This document shows positions 7,992 to 16,066 of a DNA stretch of 64,000 bases, one piece after another (within the stretch, counting starts at the first letter, position 1; each line of letters begins with the position of its first letter). This DNA comes from Hyphomicrobiales bacterium (lineage in GTDB: Bacteria > Pseudomonadota > Alphaproteobacteria > Rhizobiales > Rhizobiaceae): NCBI GenBank assembly GCA_900470805.1, contig UCCA01000033.1:81454-145453 (forward strand). Reading direction: 5' to 3'. The translations under genes were made by a program, and so were the position numbers. Under the pieces are notes generated by a model that was not told the DNA's origin, ran no database searches, and saw nothing but the letters and a program-made list of their open reading frames with translations.

Positions 7992-8156
7992 ATCGCCTCC
8001 GGCCGGCCGCGCAGCGCTTCCGGCTTCGTTTGTAATTGACATTTTGTCATGGTAGAAGGCGACCGATCCAATGGATATCGATATTGCGTCACCCTTCAAT
8101 GATCTAATATCAAGCTGGGGTCGATCAAGTGCCGACCAAACCTGCGGAGACCTCCG

Positions 8157-9056
8157 ATGCGCCGTAAAATTCCCAGCAATTCAGCGCTCATGGCGTTCGA
8201 GGCATCGGCGCGTCATGGCAGCTTCGCGCGCGCAGCGGACGAGCTGGCACTGACCGAAGGAGCAATCAGCCGCCAGATCGGTCGGCTGGAGGCTTTCCTC
8301 GGCGTGACGCTGTTCGAACGCGTCGGTAACCGCGTCAGGCTTCTGCCGAGTGGGGAACGGTATGCAGCCCAGGTTCGAGAGTCTCTCGACCGGCTGGAAC
8401 GTGACAGCCAGTATCTGATGGGGCAGCCCAAGGATGGCGCCAGCATCGATATCGCGACAATTCCGACTTTCGCCACGCGATGGCTCATTCCCCGCCTTGG
8501 AGGATTTCAGGAGCGCCATCCCAACATCATTGTGCATCTTGCCGAACGAATGGAACCATTCGTGCTCGCCGGAAGCGGCTTCGATGCCGCGATCCATTTC
8601 GAGCATCCCGCGTGGACTGGTATGAGAATGCACCGGTTGCTGCACGAGACGCTGGTGCCCGTCTGTTATCCGGCCCTTCTCGACAAAGCCGCAGATGCGG
8701 CGTCGCTCGACAGCCTGCCACGTCTGCACCGTCGCCAGAACCCGGATGCCTGGCAGCGTTATGCGCAGGAAACCGGGATCACGCTGACCAATCCCACGAT
8801 CGGCCCATGCTATGACCTCCACATCATGCTGATTGAGGCCGCACTTGCGGGGCTTGGCGTCGCGCTGGTGCCGCGCCTCTATGTCGAGACGGAATTGGCG
8901 GAAGGTCGTCTGATCGCGCCGTGGCCCGAAGGCCAGTCGATCTCCAAGACCTTCAGCCTGATCCTCCCAGAGCCGATCCGGTTGAGTGACGGTCCAATAC
9001 AGGCTTTTGCGGATTGGCTGCTTTCGGAAGTGCAAACTCTGCCCCGCGCCGGCTGA
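8157..9056 (+). CDS. LysR-family regulator (GcvA/AmpR-like)
   Basis: A 299-residue protein with the GcvA-type N-terminus: SNSALMAFEASARHGSFARA, then ADELALTEGAISRQIGRLEA. The effector domain has SIDIATIPTFATRWLIPRLG and ALAGLGVALVPRLYVETELA. This LysR branch includes AmpR, regulator of chromosomal beta-lactamases. A beta-lactamase C-terminal fragment lies convergent just after its stop, and a second LysR fragment lies beside the intact bla at 10449. It could also control the divergent operon at 7991. Confidence 0.85.
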   Translation: MRRKIPSNSALMAFEASARHGSFARAADELALTEGAISRQIGRLEAFLGVTLFERVGNRVRLLPSGERYAAQVRESLDRLERDSQYLMGQPKDGASIDIATIPTFATRWLIPRLGGFQERHPNIIVHLAERMEPFVLAGSGFDAAIHFEHPAWTGMRMHRLLHETLVPVCYPALLDKAADAASLDSLPRLHRRQNPDAWQRYAQETGITLTNPTIGPCYDLHIMLIEAALAGLGVALVPRLYVETELAEGRLIAPWPEGQSISKTFSLILPEPIRLSDGPIQAFADWLLSEVQTLPRAG

Positions 9057-9058
9057 GC

Positions 9059-9172
9059 AGGCGGCTTTCCGTTCCGCCATAGAGTCACGCACCTTGCCGA
9101 GAAAGGCCGCGACGACGATCTGAGGGCGACTAGATGGGAAGAGTGCGCCGATATCGTTGGTCGCTGTAAAAG
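9059..9172 (-). pseudogene. C-terminal fragment of a class A beta-lactamase
   Basis: On the minus strand this stretch encodes TNDIGALFPSSRPQIVVAAF followed by LGKVRDSMAERKAA. It aligns position by position with the C-terminus of the intact beta-lactamase at 10449-11333 (TNDIGVLFPPNRPPIVVAAY, LGKARGSVAEQEAV). The upstream catalytic part is missing and is replaced by the region leading into the hydrolase gene at 9287. With the LysR fragment at 10198 it indicates an ancestral duplication of a LysR-bla pair followed by reciprocal loss. Confidence 0.8.
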
Positions 9173-9286
9173 CGCTTAGATCGGCAGGGGTTGACTTCAA
9201 CACGCCGAGGTGAGAAGCAAGCTGCGTATCAGCGCCGCCGGAAAGGCGGCCGAGATCTTTTTGGCGCAACGCCAAAGGAGATCTAC

Positions 9287-10075
9287 ATGAAAGACGATAC
9301 AAGCTCTACGATCATCGGCCGTAAAACAGTTGGCAATGGTCCACAGAAGGTCATCATGCTGCATGACTGGCATGGAGACCACACTTTATATACCCCCATC
9401 TTGCCGTACATCGACGGCAATACGTTTCATTACGCCTTCGCTGATCTTCCAGGCTACGGATTGTCTCGCGGTCACGCCGGGCCAGCCAGCATTCAACAGA
9501 CTGCATCGACTATTATCGCCTTGGCCGATGAACTCGATTGGCCGCGATTCCATATCGTAGGGCATTCCCTGTCCGCGACGATCGCGCAATACCTTGCGGT
9601 ATTGGTACCAAACCGCATCGTCAGCCTGACTGCTGTCTGTCCAATCCCAGCCAGCGGTTCACTGGCCAGTGACGACGCGCTAGCGTTTTTCGCTTCTACT
9701 GCCCGGGACGACGACGCATTTCGCAGGTTGATTGGTTATTTGTCGGGCCAGTTATCGAAGGGGTGGACGGAGGCGAAACGGATTCGGAGCCGCCTTGCCT
9801 CCTCGCCCGAGGTGAAGATGCAGTATTTCGGGTTGTTCCGAACGGACTTCTCCCAACGGCTTCTGGGTTCGGCTACAAAAGTCAACCTTATCCTAGGGGA
9901 CCATGATCCAGGTTTGGATGAGGCGACCGTCGCGCCTCTATTTCGACAATGGTTTGACGATCTGACCGTGGAAACCATTGTTAATTGTGGCCACTACCCA
10001 ATGGAGGAGGCACCTCCGTACTTCGCAACTACGCTTGAGCGCCTTCTGATCAAGGGGACGATCGGGTCTCTATGA
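9287..10075 (+). CDS. Alpha/beta-fold hydrolase
   Basis: A 262-residue protein from ATG 9287, with AAAGGAG ahead of it. Residues 20-30 (KVIMLHDWHGDH) form the first strand and oxyanion loop, HIVGHSLSATIAQYLA the nucleophile elbow G-H-S-L-S, NLILGDHDPGLDEATV the acid region, and VNCGHYPMEEAPPYF the catalytic histidine. A short perfect repeat (TTGGCG CAA CGCCAA, 9261-9275) adjoins the ribosome site. The gene separates the two partial LysR-bla copies. The substrate is unknown. Confidence 0.85.
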   Translation: MKDDTSSTIIGRKTVGNGPQKVIMLHDWHGDHTLYTPILPYIDGNTFHYAFADLPGYGLSRGHAGPASIQQTASTIIALADELDWPRFHIVGHSLSATIAQYLAVLVPNRIVSLTAVCPIPASGSLASDDALAFFASTARDDDAFRRLIGYLSGQLSKGWTEAKRIRSRLASSPEVKMQYFGLFRTDFSQRLLGSATKVNLILGDHDPGLDEATVAPLFRQWFDDLTVETIVNCGHYPMEEAPPYFATTLERLLIKGTIGSL

Positions 10076-10197
10076 GCGCCGGCGCGCCCCTTGGATCTCG
10101 TGCGGCGCACGCCGAGGGGCGCCGTAGCGGCTGCCGGTTGGTCTCTGGGAAGGATATCTGCCTCTTGCAAGAGGTAGCCTTGTTCCTCATGCGCAAC

Positions 10198-10395
10198 ATG
10201 CATGTAGAATTGGCGTTGCGTTTCTATGTCGAGATGGAAGCAGCGAAAGGTCGTCTGGTGGCATCCTGGCTCGAAGCTCATTCGATTTCCACGACCTTCG
10301 GCCTGATCCTCCCAGAGCAGGCCCAGTTGAGTGAAGGCCTGATACAGGCTGGCTGCTTTCGGAAGTGGAGACTCCGCCCCGCACCGGCTGAGGTG
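10198..10395 (+). pseudogene. C-terminal fragment of a LysR regulator
   Basis: This stretch encodes RFYVEMEAAKGRLVASWLEA followed by HSISTTFGLILPEQAQLSEG. It is a near copy of the C-terminus of the LysR at 8157-9056 (RLYVETELAEGRLIAPWPEG, QSISKTFSLILPEPIRLSDG). A small deletion shifts the frame near the end, but the DNA resemblance continues (GGCTGCTTTCGGAAGTG in both). The N-terminal HTH is absent. It sits convergent with the intact bla, mirroring the arrangement at 8157-9172. Confidence 0.8.
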
Positions 10396-10448
10396 ACGGC
10401 TTGCTCGATCGACAGTGGACGTTTCGCTGCCGCTGGCAAGTCGTTCGA

Positions 10449-11333
10449 TTATACGTTTCTCGTAACGATGCGTGCTACGTCGACCAAAACGGCTTCCTGC
10501 TCCGCCACTGAGCCACGTGCCTTGCCCAGATAGGCCGCGACGACGATCGGAGGACGATTGGGCGGGAAGAGCACGCCGATATCGTTGGTCGATATTCCTT
10601 CCCAGGTCCCGGGTTTGTTCGCGATCCGCCACCCAGCCGGTAAACCAGCCCGCAGGCGTTGTGCGGCCGCATCTCTGGACGCCATCATCCACTCGGTCAG
10701 GTGCGCCCGCGACGTCGGCGACAGAGCGGAGCCGAGCGCGATGCGTTGCAGTGTGCCCACCATCGCGCGCGGCGAAGTCGTGTCGTGCGTCTCTCCGGAC
10801 TTGACGATATTGAGAGCCAGTTCGGTCTTGTCGATACGGGTCGTTTGATCACCTATTGAGCGCAGATAGGCGGTCAATGCAGAAGGTCCGCCGAAGCTGG
10901 CCATCAGTAGATTTGCCGCGGTGCTGTCGCTGACAATTGCTGCCGCTTCGCAGAGCTGCTCAACTGTCATGCCGTCAGCAAGGTGCGGTTTAGTCGCCTT
11001 GAAAGGCATAACCAGATCCTTTTCGCCGAAGAAGACTCTTCGGTCCAGCTTCTCTTCTCCGCGATCAACGCGTGCGAGCGTGAACGCGATAGCCAGAGCC
11101 TTGAACGTGCTGCACAGAGCGAAGCGTTCATCGAGACGGTTCCCAATTACCTGACCGGTCGCGGTGTCCAGGACCGCCACGCCAAGATGACCACCACTAC
11201 GGATTTCGAGTTCCCGGAGCCGGTCTTCGACGATGCTTCGGCCGTTATCTGCGCGCGCGCCATGCCCTAACAACCAAGGCAATGCAATGAGTGGGGTCAA
11301 AAATGTAGTCCGTCGTGTGAACATCCGAGTCAT
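10449..11333 (-). CDS. bla: Class A (serine) beta-lactamase with atypical SDS and KPG motifs
   Basis: A 294-residue protein with an N-terminal export signal containing twin arginines (TRRTTFLTPLIALPWLL), so Tat export to the periplasm is likely. The class A nucleophile motif STFK is at about residues 75-78 and the omega-loop Glu at 171 (ELALN). The SDN loop reads SDS (135-137) and the KTG triad reads KPG (240-242). Both are departures from the canonical residues, so hydrolytic activity may be altered. It would hydrolyse beta-lactams if active. A truncated LysR is convergent with its 3' end. Confidence 0.85.
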   Translation of the reverse strand: MTRMFTRRTTFLTPLIALPWLLGHGARADNGRSIVEDRLRELEIRSGGHLGVAVLDTATGQVIGNRLDERFALCSTFKALAIAFTLARVDRGEEKLDRRVFFGEKDLVMPFKATKPHLADGMTVEQLCEAAAIVSDSTAANLLMASFGGPSALTAYLRSIGDQTTRIDKTELALNIVKSGETHDTTSPRAMVGTLQRIALGSALSPTSRAHLTEWMMASRDAAAQRLRAGLPAGWRIANKPGTWEGISTNDIGVLFPPNRPPIVVAAYLGKARGSVAEQEAVLVDVARIVTRNV

Positions 11334-11573
11334 TTTGCCTTTGCTTCCGCCATATCTTCAAGTTGCTATCTGTCGCGACCCTGTGCGTCAGGTTAATCAT
11401 CGGGACCGATACTGCTTTTTTAGACCGTTTTTTGACAAGATTGTGGGCGTTTTCGTGCATTATTCAGTATGCCCACGTGGATTGCAGTCTGCGACTTGTT
11501 TCGCGCCGCGCGTTAGTGGCCCGCCAGGGCGTGACTTCAAAGAACTTCAGGTTATGAAATAAAAAAATGTCAG

Positions 11574-12011
11574 TCATTCACCGTACTTCAGGTAGATGAG
11601 CGGATAAGGTTTTCCTTGCCCGTCGAGCGGAGAACGACCGATGTGCTTGAAGCCCATTTTTTCATAGAAGCCGACCGCCTGACTGTTCTGCTCATTGACG
11701 TCGGTTGTCAGCTTAGGATGAAGTGTAAGGGCGTGGCGTACCAGTGCGGCACCAATTCCAGTTCCTCGATATGCGGGATCGACGAACAGCGCCTCCATGT
11801 GGCCCTTGTCGATTAGCAAGAAAGCCAGCGGATAGTCGGTAGCGTCCACGGCAAACCAAAGCGGCGCTTGGGGCAGAAAGCCACCCACCATCTCTTCGAT
11901 GGAAAGGCGATCCTCACCCGAGAGAAAGTTATGGGTGGCGTCGACCGCACCGCGCCAGATTTCCACTGCGCGGTCGCCCTCGTCAGGACGGGAGCGTCTA
12001 ATTGTAGTCAT
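11574..12011 (-). CDS. GNAT-family acetyltransferase (YjaB-like)
   Basis: A 145-residue protein beginning MTTIRRSRPDEGDRAVEIWR. The acetyl-CoA motif is clear in MEALFVDPAYRGTGIGAALV (R-G-x-G-I-G at about residues 82-88), and the C-terminal NSQAVGFYEKMGFKHIGRSP is the usual fourth motif of GNAT enzymes. Length and layout match YjaB-type acetyltransferases. The substrate is unknown. It lies upstream of two minus-strand VOC genes without obvious operon linkage. Confidence 0.85.
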   Translation of the reverse strand: MTTIRRSRPDEGDRAVEIWRGAVDATHNFLSGEDRLSIEEMVGGFLPQAPLWFAVDATDYPLAFLLIDKGHMEALFVDPAYRGTGIGAALVRHALTLHPKLTTDVNEQNSQAVGFYEKMGFKHIGRSPLDGQGKPYPLIYLKYGE

Positions 12012-12070
12012 TGTGCCTTCCTCATTAATTTGCCGGAAACAAAGGGAGCCCCGCAGAGCCCATTGCTCCG

Positions 12071-12463
12071 TCAGGCATTCCAGTCAGCCCGCTGGATCAC
12101 AACCCTATAGCCATCGGGATCTTCAAAGGTGCGGCCTGAGCGATCCCAATAGGGGTTGAACGCGGGGACGGCTCTGAACCCGGCTCCTTCCATTCTTTCG
12201 ACAGCAACTTGCCACTCTCCAGGGTCCGGAAGGTAGAACACGAGCAGATTGTCTCGTGTCGGCGCGCGACCTACGGTATGTCCATGCGCCTTCGTGAACT
12301 CGAAATGATAAGGTGCGCCTGCATGTCCGAGCATCACGCCGTCGAAACCATCGTGGTCCTCAAATCGATACAAGATTTCCAGCCCTAGGCCGCCTCCATA
12401 AAAACGAATAAGCGCTTCTATATCGTCGGTGGGACGGGCGACGCGTAGCTTGGGGAGAGCCAT
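12071..12463 (-). CDS. VOC-family (glyoxalase-like) protein
   Basis: From the ATG at 12463 this is a 130-residue protein beginning MALPKLRVARPTDDIEALIR. It has the paired beta-alpha-beta-beta-beta modules of the vicinal-oxygen-chelate fold: FYGGGLGLEILYRFEDHDGF in the first and GFRAVPAFNPYWDRSGRTFE plus DPDGYRVVIQ in the second. The closing E-D-P-D-G-Y-R-V is the hallmark of these proteins. Members include glyoxalase, dioxygenases and antibiotic-binding proteins, and its particular reaction cannot be told. Confidence 0.8.
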   Translation of the reverse strand: MALPKLRVARPTDDIEALIRFYGGGLGLEILYRFEDHDGFDGVMLGHAGAPYHFEFTKAHGHTVGRAPTRDNLLVFYLPDPGEWQVAVERMEGAGFRAVPAFNPYWDRSGRTFEDPDGYRVVIQRADWNA

Positions 12464-12591
12464 TAGAAGTTTCCAATAATGCCGGCCGGCGACCGGAACA
12501 GAAGGCACGCTGCAGCCGTGATTGACAAAAGCCATCTGTGAGGCGACGACGGCTACGCTGCTCGCTAATTTCCGATCTTCGGTCTTCCGGA

Positions 12592-13053
12592 TCAAGTTCG
12601 GGACGACACTTCGAGAGCATCGTGGCCACTGCCAATACTGAATGCTATTTCCTGCCCGAACGACAATTCAAGCGTGTTGCCATCCGGGTCAGAGATATAC
12701 GTCCAGAGGCCGACCGGCGGCCCATCATTGCGCGGGGCAGACCGCAGGATGCCGCGGCGCTCAGCTTCGGCCGCACGGCGCGAGACATCTCCCGGCTTGG
12801 CACACGCAACGCCTATGTGACCGAATGGTCCGAGTGGCGTATCATTCAAATTCGCAGATGCAACGAGGACAAGCGCGAACGGGCGCGAGCCATCCGCCAT
12901 CCACGCGACCTCTTCGATATCGCCGCCTGCGTTTCGGCGGTGAATTACCTGAAGATCGGCAAATTCCTGATAGAAGGCGATGCTCTTATCGAGATCGCGC
13001 ACGACCAGCGCTACGTGGGACAACCCTAGATCTGTTTCGGGCGACCGGATCAT
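12592..13053 (-). CDS. VOC-family (glyoxalase-like) protein
   Basis: A 153-residue protein from ATG 13053, preceded by GAAAAGGAG, starting MIRSPETDLGLSHVALVVRD. The VOC fold is shown by LSHVALVVRDLDKSIAFYQE, the metal-ligand-type GHIGVACAKPGDVSRRA and the ending YISDPDGNTLELSFGQ. It is divergent from the LysR gene at 13126 with a 72-bp shared promoter region, so it is probably that regulator's target. The substrate is unknown; lactoylglutathione-lyase or ring-cleavage-dioxygenase relatives are the nearest families. Confidence 0.8.
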   Translation of the reverse strand: MIRSPETDLGLSHVALVVRDLDKSIAFYQEFADLQVIHRRNAGGDIEEVAWMADGSRPFALVLVASANLNDTPLGPFGHIGVACAKPGDVSRRAAEAERRGILRSAPRNDGPPVGLWTYISDPDGNTLELSFGQEIAFSIGSGHDALEVSSRT

Positions 13054-13125
13054 GATCAATTCTCCTTTTCCCTCAATTTGCATCATTGACAGATTGAATG
13101 GAAATCGAAGATTGCTATAGGAATT

Positions 13126-14052
13126 ATGCAGGATACGAATAACTTCCATCCATCCGATTTGGGTTTGCTGCCGTTTCTCGAGGCGCTGATCGAGGAGCGA
13201 CATGTCTCGCGCGCAGCATTGCGGCTCAATCGGTCGCAGCCGGCGGTCAGTCACGCTCTGGCAAGGTTAAGGGACATCTTCAACGATCCGCTGCTGGTGA
13301 GAGGCGAAGGCGGCCTGCAGCCAACAGCGCGGGCACTTCAACTCGCTGAGCCACTGGGTGAGGCCCTTGCGCTGATGCGCTCCATGGTCGCCCAGACGTC
13401 CTTCAACGCCGAGCAGTGCCACCGTCATTTTCGTCTTTCTCTGTCGGACTATGGAGCGGCAATCCTCCAGCCCACCCTGGTATCGCGACTTCGAAAGTCG
13501 GCACCGTTGGTGGACCTTTCCATCGTATCATACGGCAGGGAACGCGCGCTTGCCGCGCTCATAGACGGGGAGATTGATCTGGCGGTTGGGGTATATCCCA
13601 GCCTCAAGCAGGCTAGGCACGCCGACCTCAGAAGTGCATCGCTCTTTGAAGAGACGTTCGCTTGCCTGTTCGATGAATCGAGCGGGTGTGGCCCGTTTTC
13701 CTTCGATGATTATCTCGCTCGTCCTCATGTGCGCGTTAGTGTTGCGTTGCAAGACGACAGTGAGGTCGACGACGCGCTTGCACGTCTTGGTTACAAGCGC
13801 CGCATTGCAGTTCAGCTTCCACATTGGTCTGCCGCACCGGACCTTGTCAGGGGAAGCGATCTCGTGCTGACCGCAGCGAAGCGTAGCATTGAGCATCTGG
13901 GAAAGGGAGGCCTTCAGTGCAGCGAACTGCCGTTTCAGCTGAGCAGCTTTCCATTCGTCCAGACATGGCATCGCCGTCGCGAAAAGGATGCCCCGCATAG
14001 ATGGCTCCGAGAGGAAATCGCCACGATAGCCGGTGCCAAGGGGCAGAGGTAG
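13126..14052 (+). CDS. LysR-family regulator (NodD/NahR-like branch)
   Basis: A 308-residue protein. Its N-terminus, LGLLPFLEALIEERHVSRAA then LRLNRSQPAVSHALARLRDI and FNDPLLVRG, is typical of the NodD/NahR/LinR branch of LysR regulators. The effector domain begins near residue 95 (RHFRLSLSDYGAAILQPTLV). It is divergent from the VOC gene at 12592-13053, which fits a regulator of a detoxifying or aromatic-type enzyme. The inducer is unknown. Confidence 0.85.
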   Translation: MQDTNNFHPSDLGLLPFLEALIEERHVSRAALRLNRSQPAVSHALARLRDIFNDPLLVRGEGGLQPTARALQLAEPLGEALALMRSMVAQTSFNAEQCHRHFRLSLSDYGAAILQPTLVSRLRKSAPLVDLSIVSYGRERALAALIDGEIDLAVGVYPSLKQARHADLRSASLFEETFACLFDESSGCGPFSFDDYLARPHVRVSVALQDDSEVDDALARLGYKRRIAVQLPHWSAAPDLVRGSDLVLTAAKRSIEHLGKGGLQCSELPFQLSSFPFVQTWHRRREKDAPHRWLREEIATIAGAKGQR

Positions 14053-14111
14053 ATATCCGGGCAGTCGTCGAGCACCGTGAGGCTTGGCAGCAGGGACGTG
14101 CGTGGCACCGT

Positions 14112-14999
14112 TCACCGTGTCGGCAGTTGGTCAGCCACGCCTTGATTTTCGATCGTAGCCTTGAGGATGTGCGCGAGATCCTGAGCGGCTTCTGGTAGAT
14201 GGTCCTGCTTCAACATCCGCAACTCAAGTGGCGGTAGTGCCGGCAAGCAATTGTCCAGCCGGCGTATTCCGGGCGGCACGCCATGGGCTGTACGCACGGT
14301 GACGCCCAATCCAAACCGTAAGGCCGCCCAAACACCGGGCAGGCTTGGCGTGGTCAGGGAAAGGCGCCATAGGATGCCAGCCTCATCAAGCGAGCGAAGT
14401 GCAGCCTGCCGGAACAGGCAGGGATGATCAAAGAGCACAAGCGGAAGAGTGCCAGAGACATCGCGAGGCGGTTCACTGTCTTTGTCTTTGGAAAGCCACA
14501 ACATCGGCATCGTCGCCAGGAGTTCCCCGGTTCCAGGACGATCCATGCCTGCGAAAGCGAGAGCAAGATCGAGGCGCCCGGACTTTACTTCGTGTTCGAG
14601 CGCGTAGTTTCTGCCTGCACGAACCGCGACATGAACGTTCGGTCGGTTTTGGGAGAAGGTCGCGAGAGCACTGGGCATGACGTCCTCGAAGAAATCCTGT
14701 GGCAGACCCAGGCGGATGGTTGGCGGTGCCACCGATGCACCCAACGCCATGGCTGCCTCATCATGCATGGCTACGATCCGACGCGCGTAACTGAGGAGAG
14801 TGTCGCCTGCTTCCGTTGGCACCAATCCGCGACCGCGCCGGTGGAACAGGGCATGACCTGCCTGCTCTTCGAGGCGCTTCAGCTGCATACTGACAGCTGA
14901 CTGCGATCTGCCGAGATGTAGAGCGGCGCGCGCGAAACTCCCGAGGTCGGTGCCCACGATCATCGTACGCAGCGCTTCAATGTCGAACTGTGGTACCAT
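14112..14999 (-). CDS. LysR-family regulator
   Basis: A 295-residue protein with an N-terminal HTH (FDIEALRTMIVGTDLGSFAR, then GRSQSAVSMQLKRLEEQAG) and a PBP2-type effector domain (PPTIRLGLPQDFFEDVMPSA). It is divergent from the hydroxyacid-dehydrogenase gene at 15091 across 91 bp of AT-rich DNA that includes a T-N11-A-like stretch. It is the obvious candidate regulator of that dehydrogenase. It converges on the LysR at 13126 with a 59-bp gap. Confidence 0.85.
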   Translation of the reverse strand: MVPQFDIEALRTMIVGTDLGSFARAALHLGRSQSAVSMQLKRLEEQAGHALFHRRGRGLVPTEAGDTLLSYARRIVAMHDEAAMALGASVAPPTIRLGLPQDFFEDVMPSALATFSQNRPNVHVAVRAGRNYALEHEVKSGRLDLALAFAGMDRPGTGELLATMPMLWLSKDKDSEPPRDVSGTLPLVLFDHPCLFRQAALRSLDEAGILWRLSLTTPSLPGVWAALRFGLGVTVRTAHGVPPGIRRLDNCLPALPPLELRMLKQDHLPEAAQDLAHILKATIENQGVADQLPTR

Positions 15000-15065
15000 C
15001 TACCCGATTCCGTGAAGTTGTAATTCAATCTTATCAAATTTTCGAATTTGTTGGGATGGATTAAT

Positions 15066-15083
15066 CTCCTGAGAAAACAGGAG
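15066..15083 (+). promoter_or_regulatory. Hairpin that contains the ribosome-binding site of the dehydrogenase gene
   Basis: CTCCTG AGAAAA CAGGAG forms a perfect 6-bp stem, and its 3' arm carries the GGAG that lies 7 bp before the ATG at 15091. Pairing would mask the ribosome site. This may modulate translation, though such a short stem could also be chance. Confidence 0.35.
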
Positions 15084-15090
15084 ACACAGG

Positions 15091-15981
15091 ATGAATAAAT
15101 CGACGTCGATCGGGTTCATTGGGCTAGGCACAATGGGATTGCCGATGGCTTTGAATCTCGTCCGAGCGGGAACGAAACTGATCGTGTGGAACCGTTCGGC
15201 CGAGCGTTGCGGGCCGCTGGTGGAACTCGGCGCGATCGCGGCACCCAGCGCTGCCGAAGTATTTGAAAGATCCGAGACGGTTATCCTGATGCTCGCCGAC
15301 GAGGCTGCCACCGACGCTGTGCTTGGCCGCGGATTACCCGATTTTACCCAACGTGTGGCCGGACGCCGGATCGTCGCGATGGGCACGGTGCGCCCCGGCT
15401 ACTCATTTGCGTTGGCAAACGAGATCAAGAAAGCAGGTGGGCGCTATGTGGAGGCACCAGTCTCGGGGTCGCGCAAGCCTGCGGAGGCCGGTGAACTCGT
15501 GGGGATGCTGGCGGGCGAGAAAGAGGACCTGGCCGAGATACGGCCTCTACTCGAACCGCTTTGTCGGGAAGTCTTCGATTGTGGCCCGGCACCCAACGCT
15601 CTGCGCATGAAGCTTGCGGTTAACGTGTTTCTGATCACCATGGTGACCGGGCTCGTCGAGGCGACGCATTTTGCCGAGCGGCACGGTCTCGATCTAAACC
15701 GTTTCATCACCATTCTTGACGCCGGCCCGATGGCGAGCGACGTGTCGCGGATCAAGGCCGCGAAGGTGGCACGTCGAGATTTCGAGCGTCAGGCAGGGAT
15801 TTCCGACGTTCTGAAGAACAGCCGCCTCATCATTGAAGCCGCCCGGGAGGCAGCCATAGCCTCGCCTCAGATGGACGCCTGCTTCACGCTCTACGCAGAG
15901 ACGGAAGCTTTGGGCCTTGGGGGCGACGATATGATCGCTGTGGTCCGAGCAATCGAGGAGCGAACCGCCGCACACCAGTAG
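15091..15981 (+). CDS. NAD(P)-dependent beta-hydroxyacid dehydrogenase (HIBADH-like)
   Basis: A 296-residue protein with the N-terminal Rossmann signature SIGFIGLGTMGLPMALNLVR (the beta-hydroxyacid dehydrogenase motif G-L-G-x-M-G-x-P-M-A). The substrate motif is EAPVSGSRKPAEAGELVGML, and the catalytic lysine region is NALRMKLAVNVFLI (K at about residue 172). Relatives include 3-hydroxyisobutyrate, tartronate-semialdehyde, gamma-hydroxybutyrate and threonate dehydrogenases. Threonate-type activity would tie it to the OtnK/OtnC/OtnI genes further along, but that is inference only. Its neighbour is the divergent LysR. Confidence 0.85.
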   Translation: MNKSTSIGFIGLGTMGLPMALNLVRAGTKLIVWNRSAERCGPLVELGAIAAPSAAEVFERSETVILMLADEAATDAVLGRGLPDFTQRVAGRRIVAMGTVRPGYSFALANEIKKAGGRYVEAPVSGSRKPAEAGELVGMLAGEKEDLAEIRPLLEPLCREVFDCGPAPNALRMKLAVNVFLITMVTGLVEATHFAERHGLDLNRFITILDAGPMASDVSRIKAAKVARRDFERQAGISDVLKNSRLIIEAAREAAIASPQMDACFTLYAETEALGLGGDDMIAVVRAIEERTAAHQ

Positions 15982-15984
15982 ATA

Positions 15985-16004
15985 CGTGTCGTTTGGCATT
16001 TAAC
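15985..16004 (+). repeat. 20-bp direct repeat, copy 1
   Basis: CGTGTCGTTTGGCATTTAAC begins 3 bp after the dehydrogenase stop codon and recurs exactly at 16631-16650, where the ISL3 transposase loses its family similarity. Copy 1 is followed by the left flank of the ISL3 element. Confidence 0.85.
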
Positions 16005-16066
16005 TGGGTTCATCCTCACTTTCTGTGGTTAACAGGGTGTTAGCACCTCGATCGCTATCTGCAGGG

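Noticed and set aside
8181..9302. Long minus-strand frame across the LysR gene
   Set aside because: Only its first part (9059-9172) is meaningful, as a beta-lactamase tail; the rest is antisense to LysR and has no similarity.
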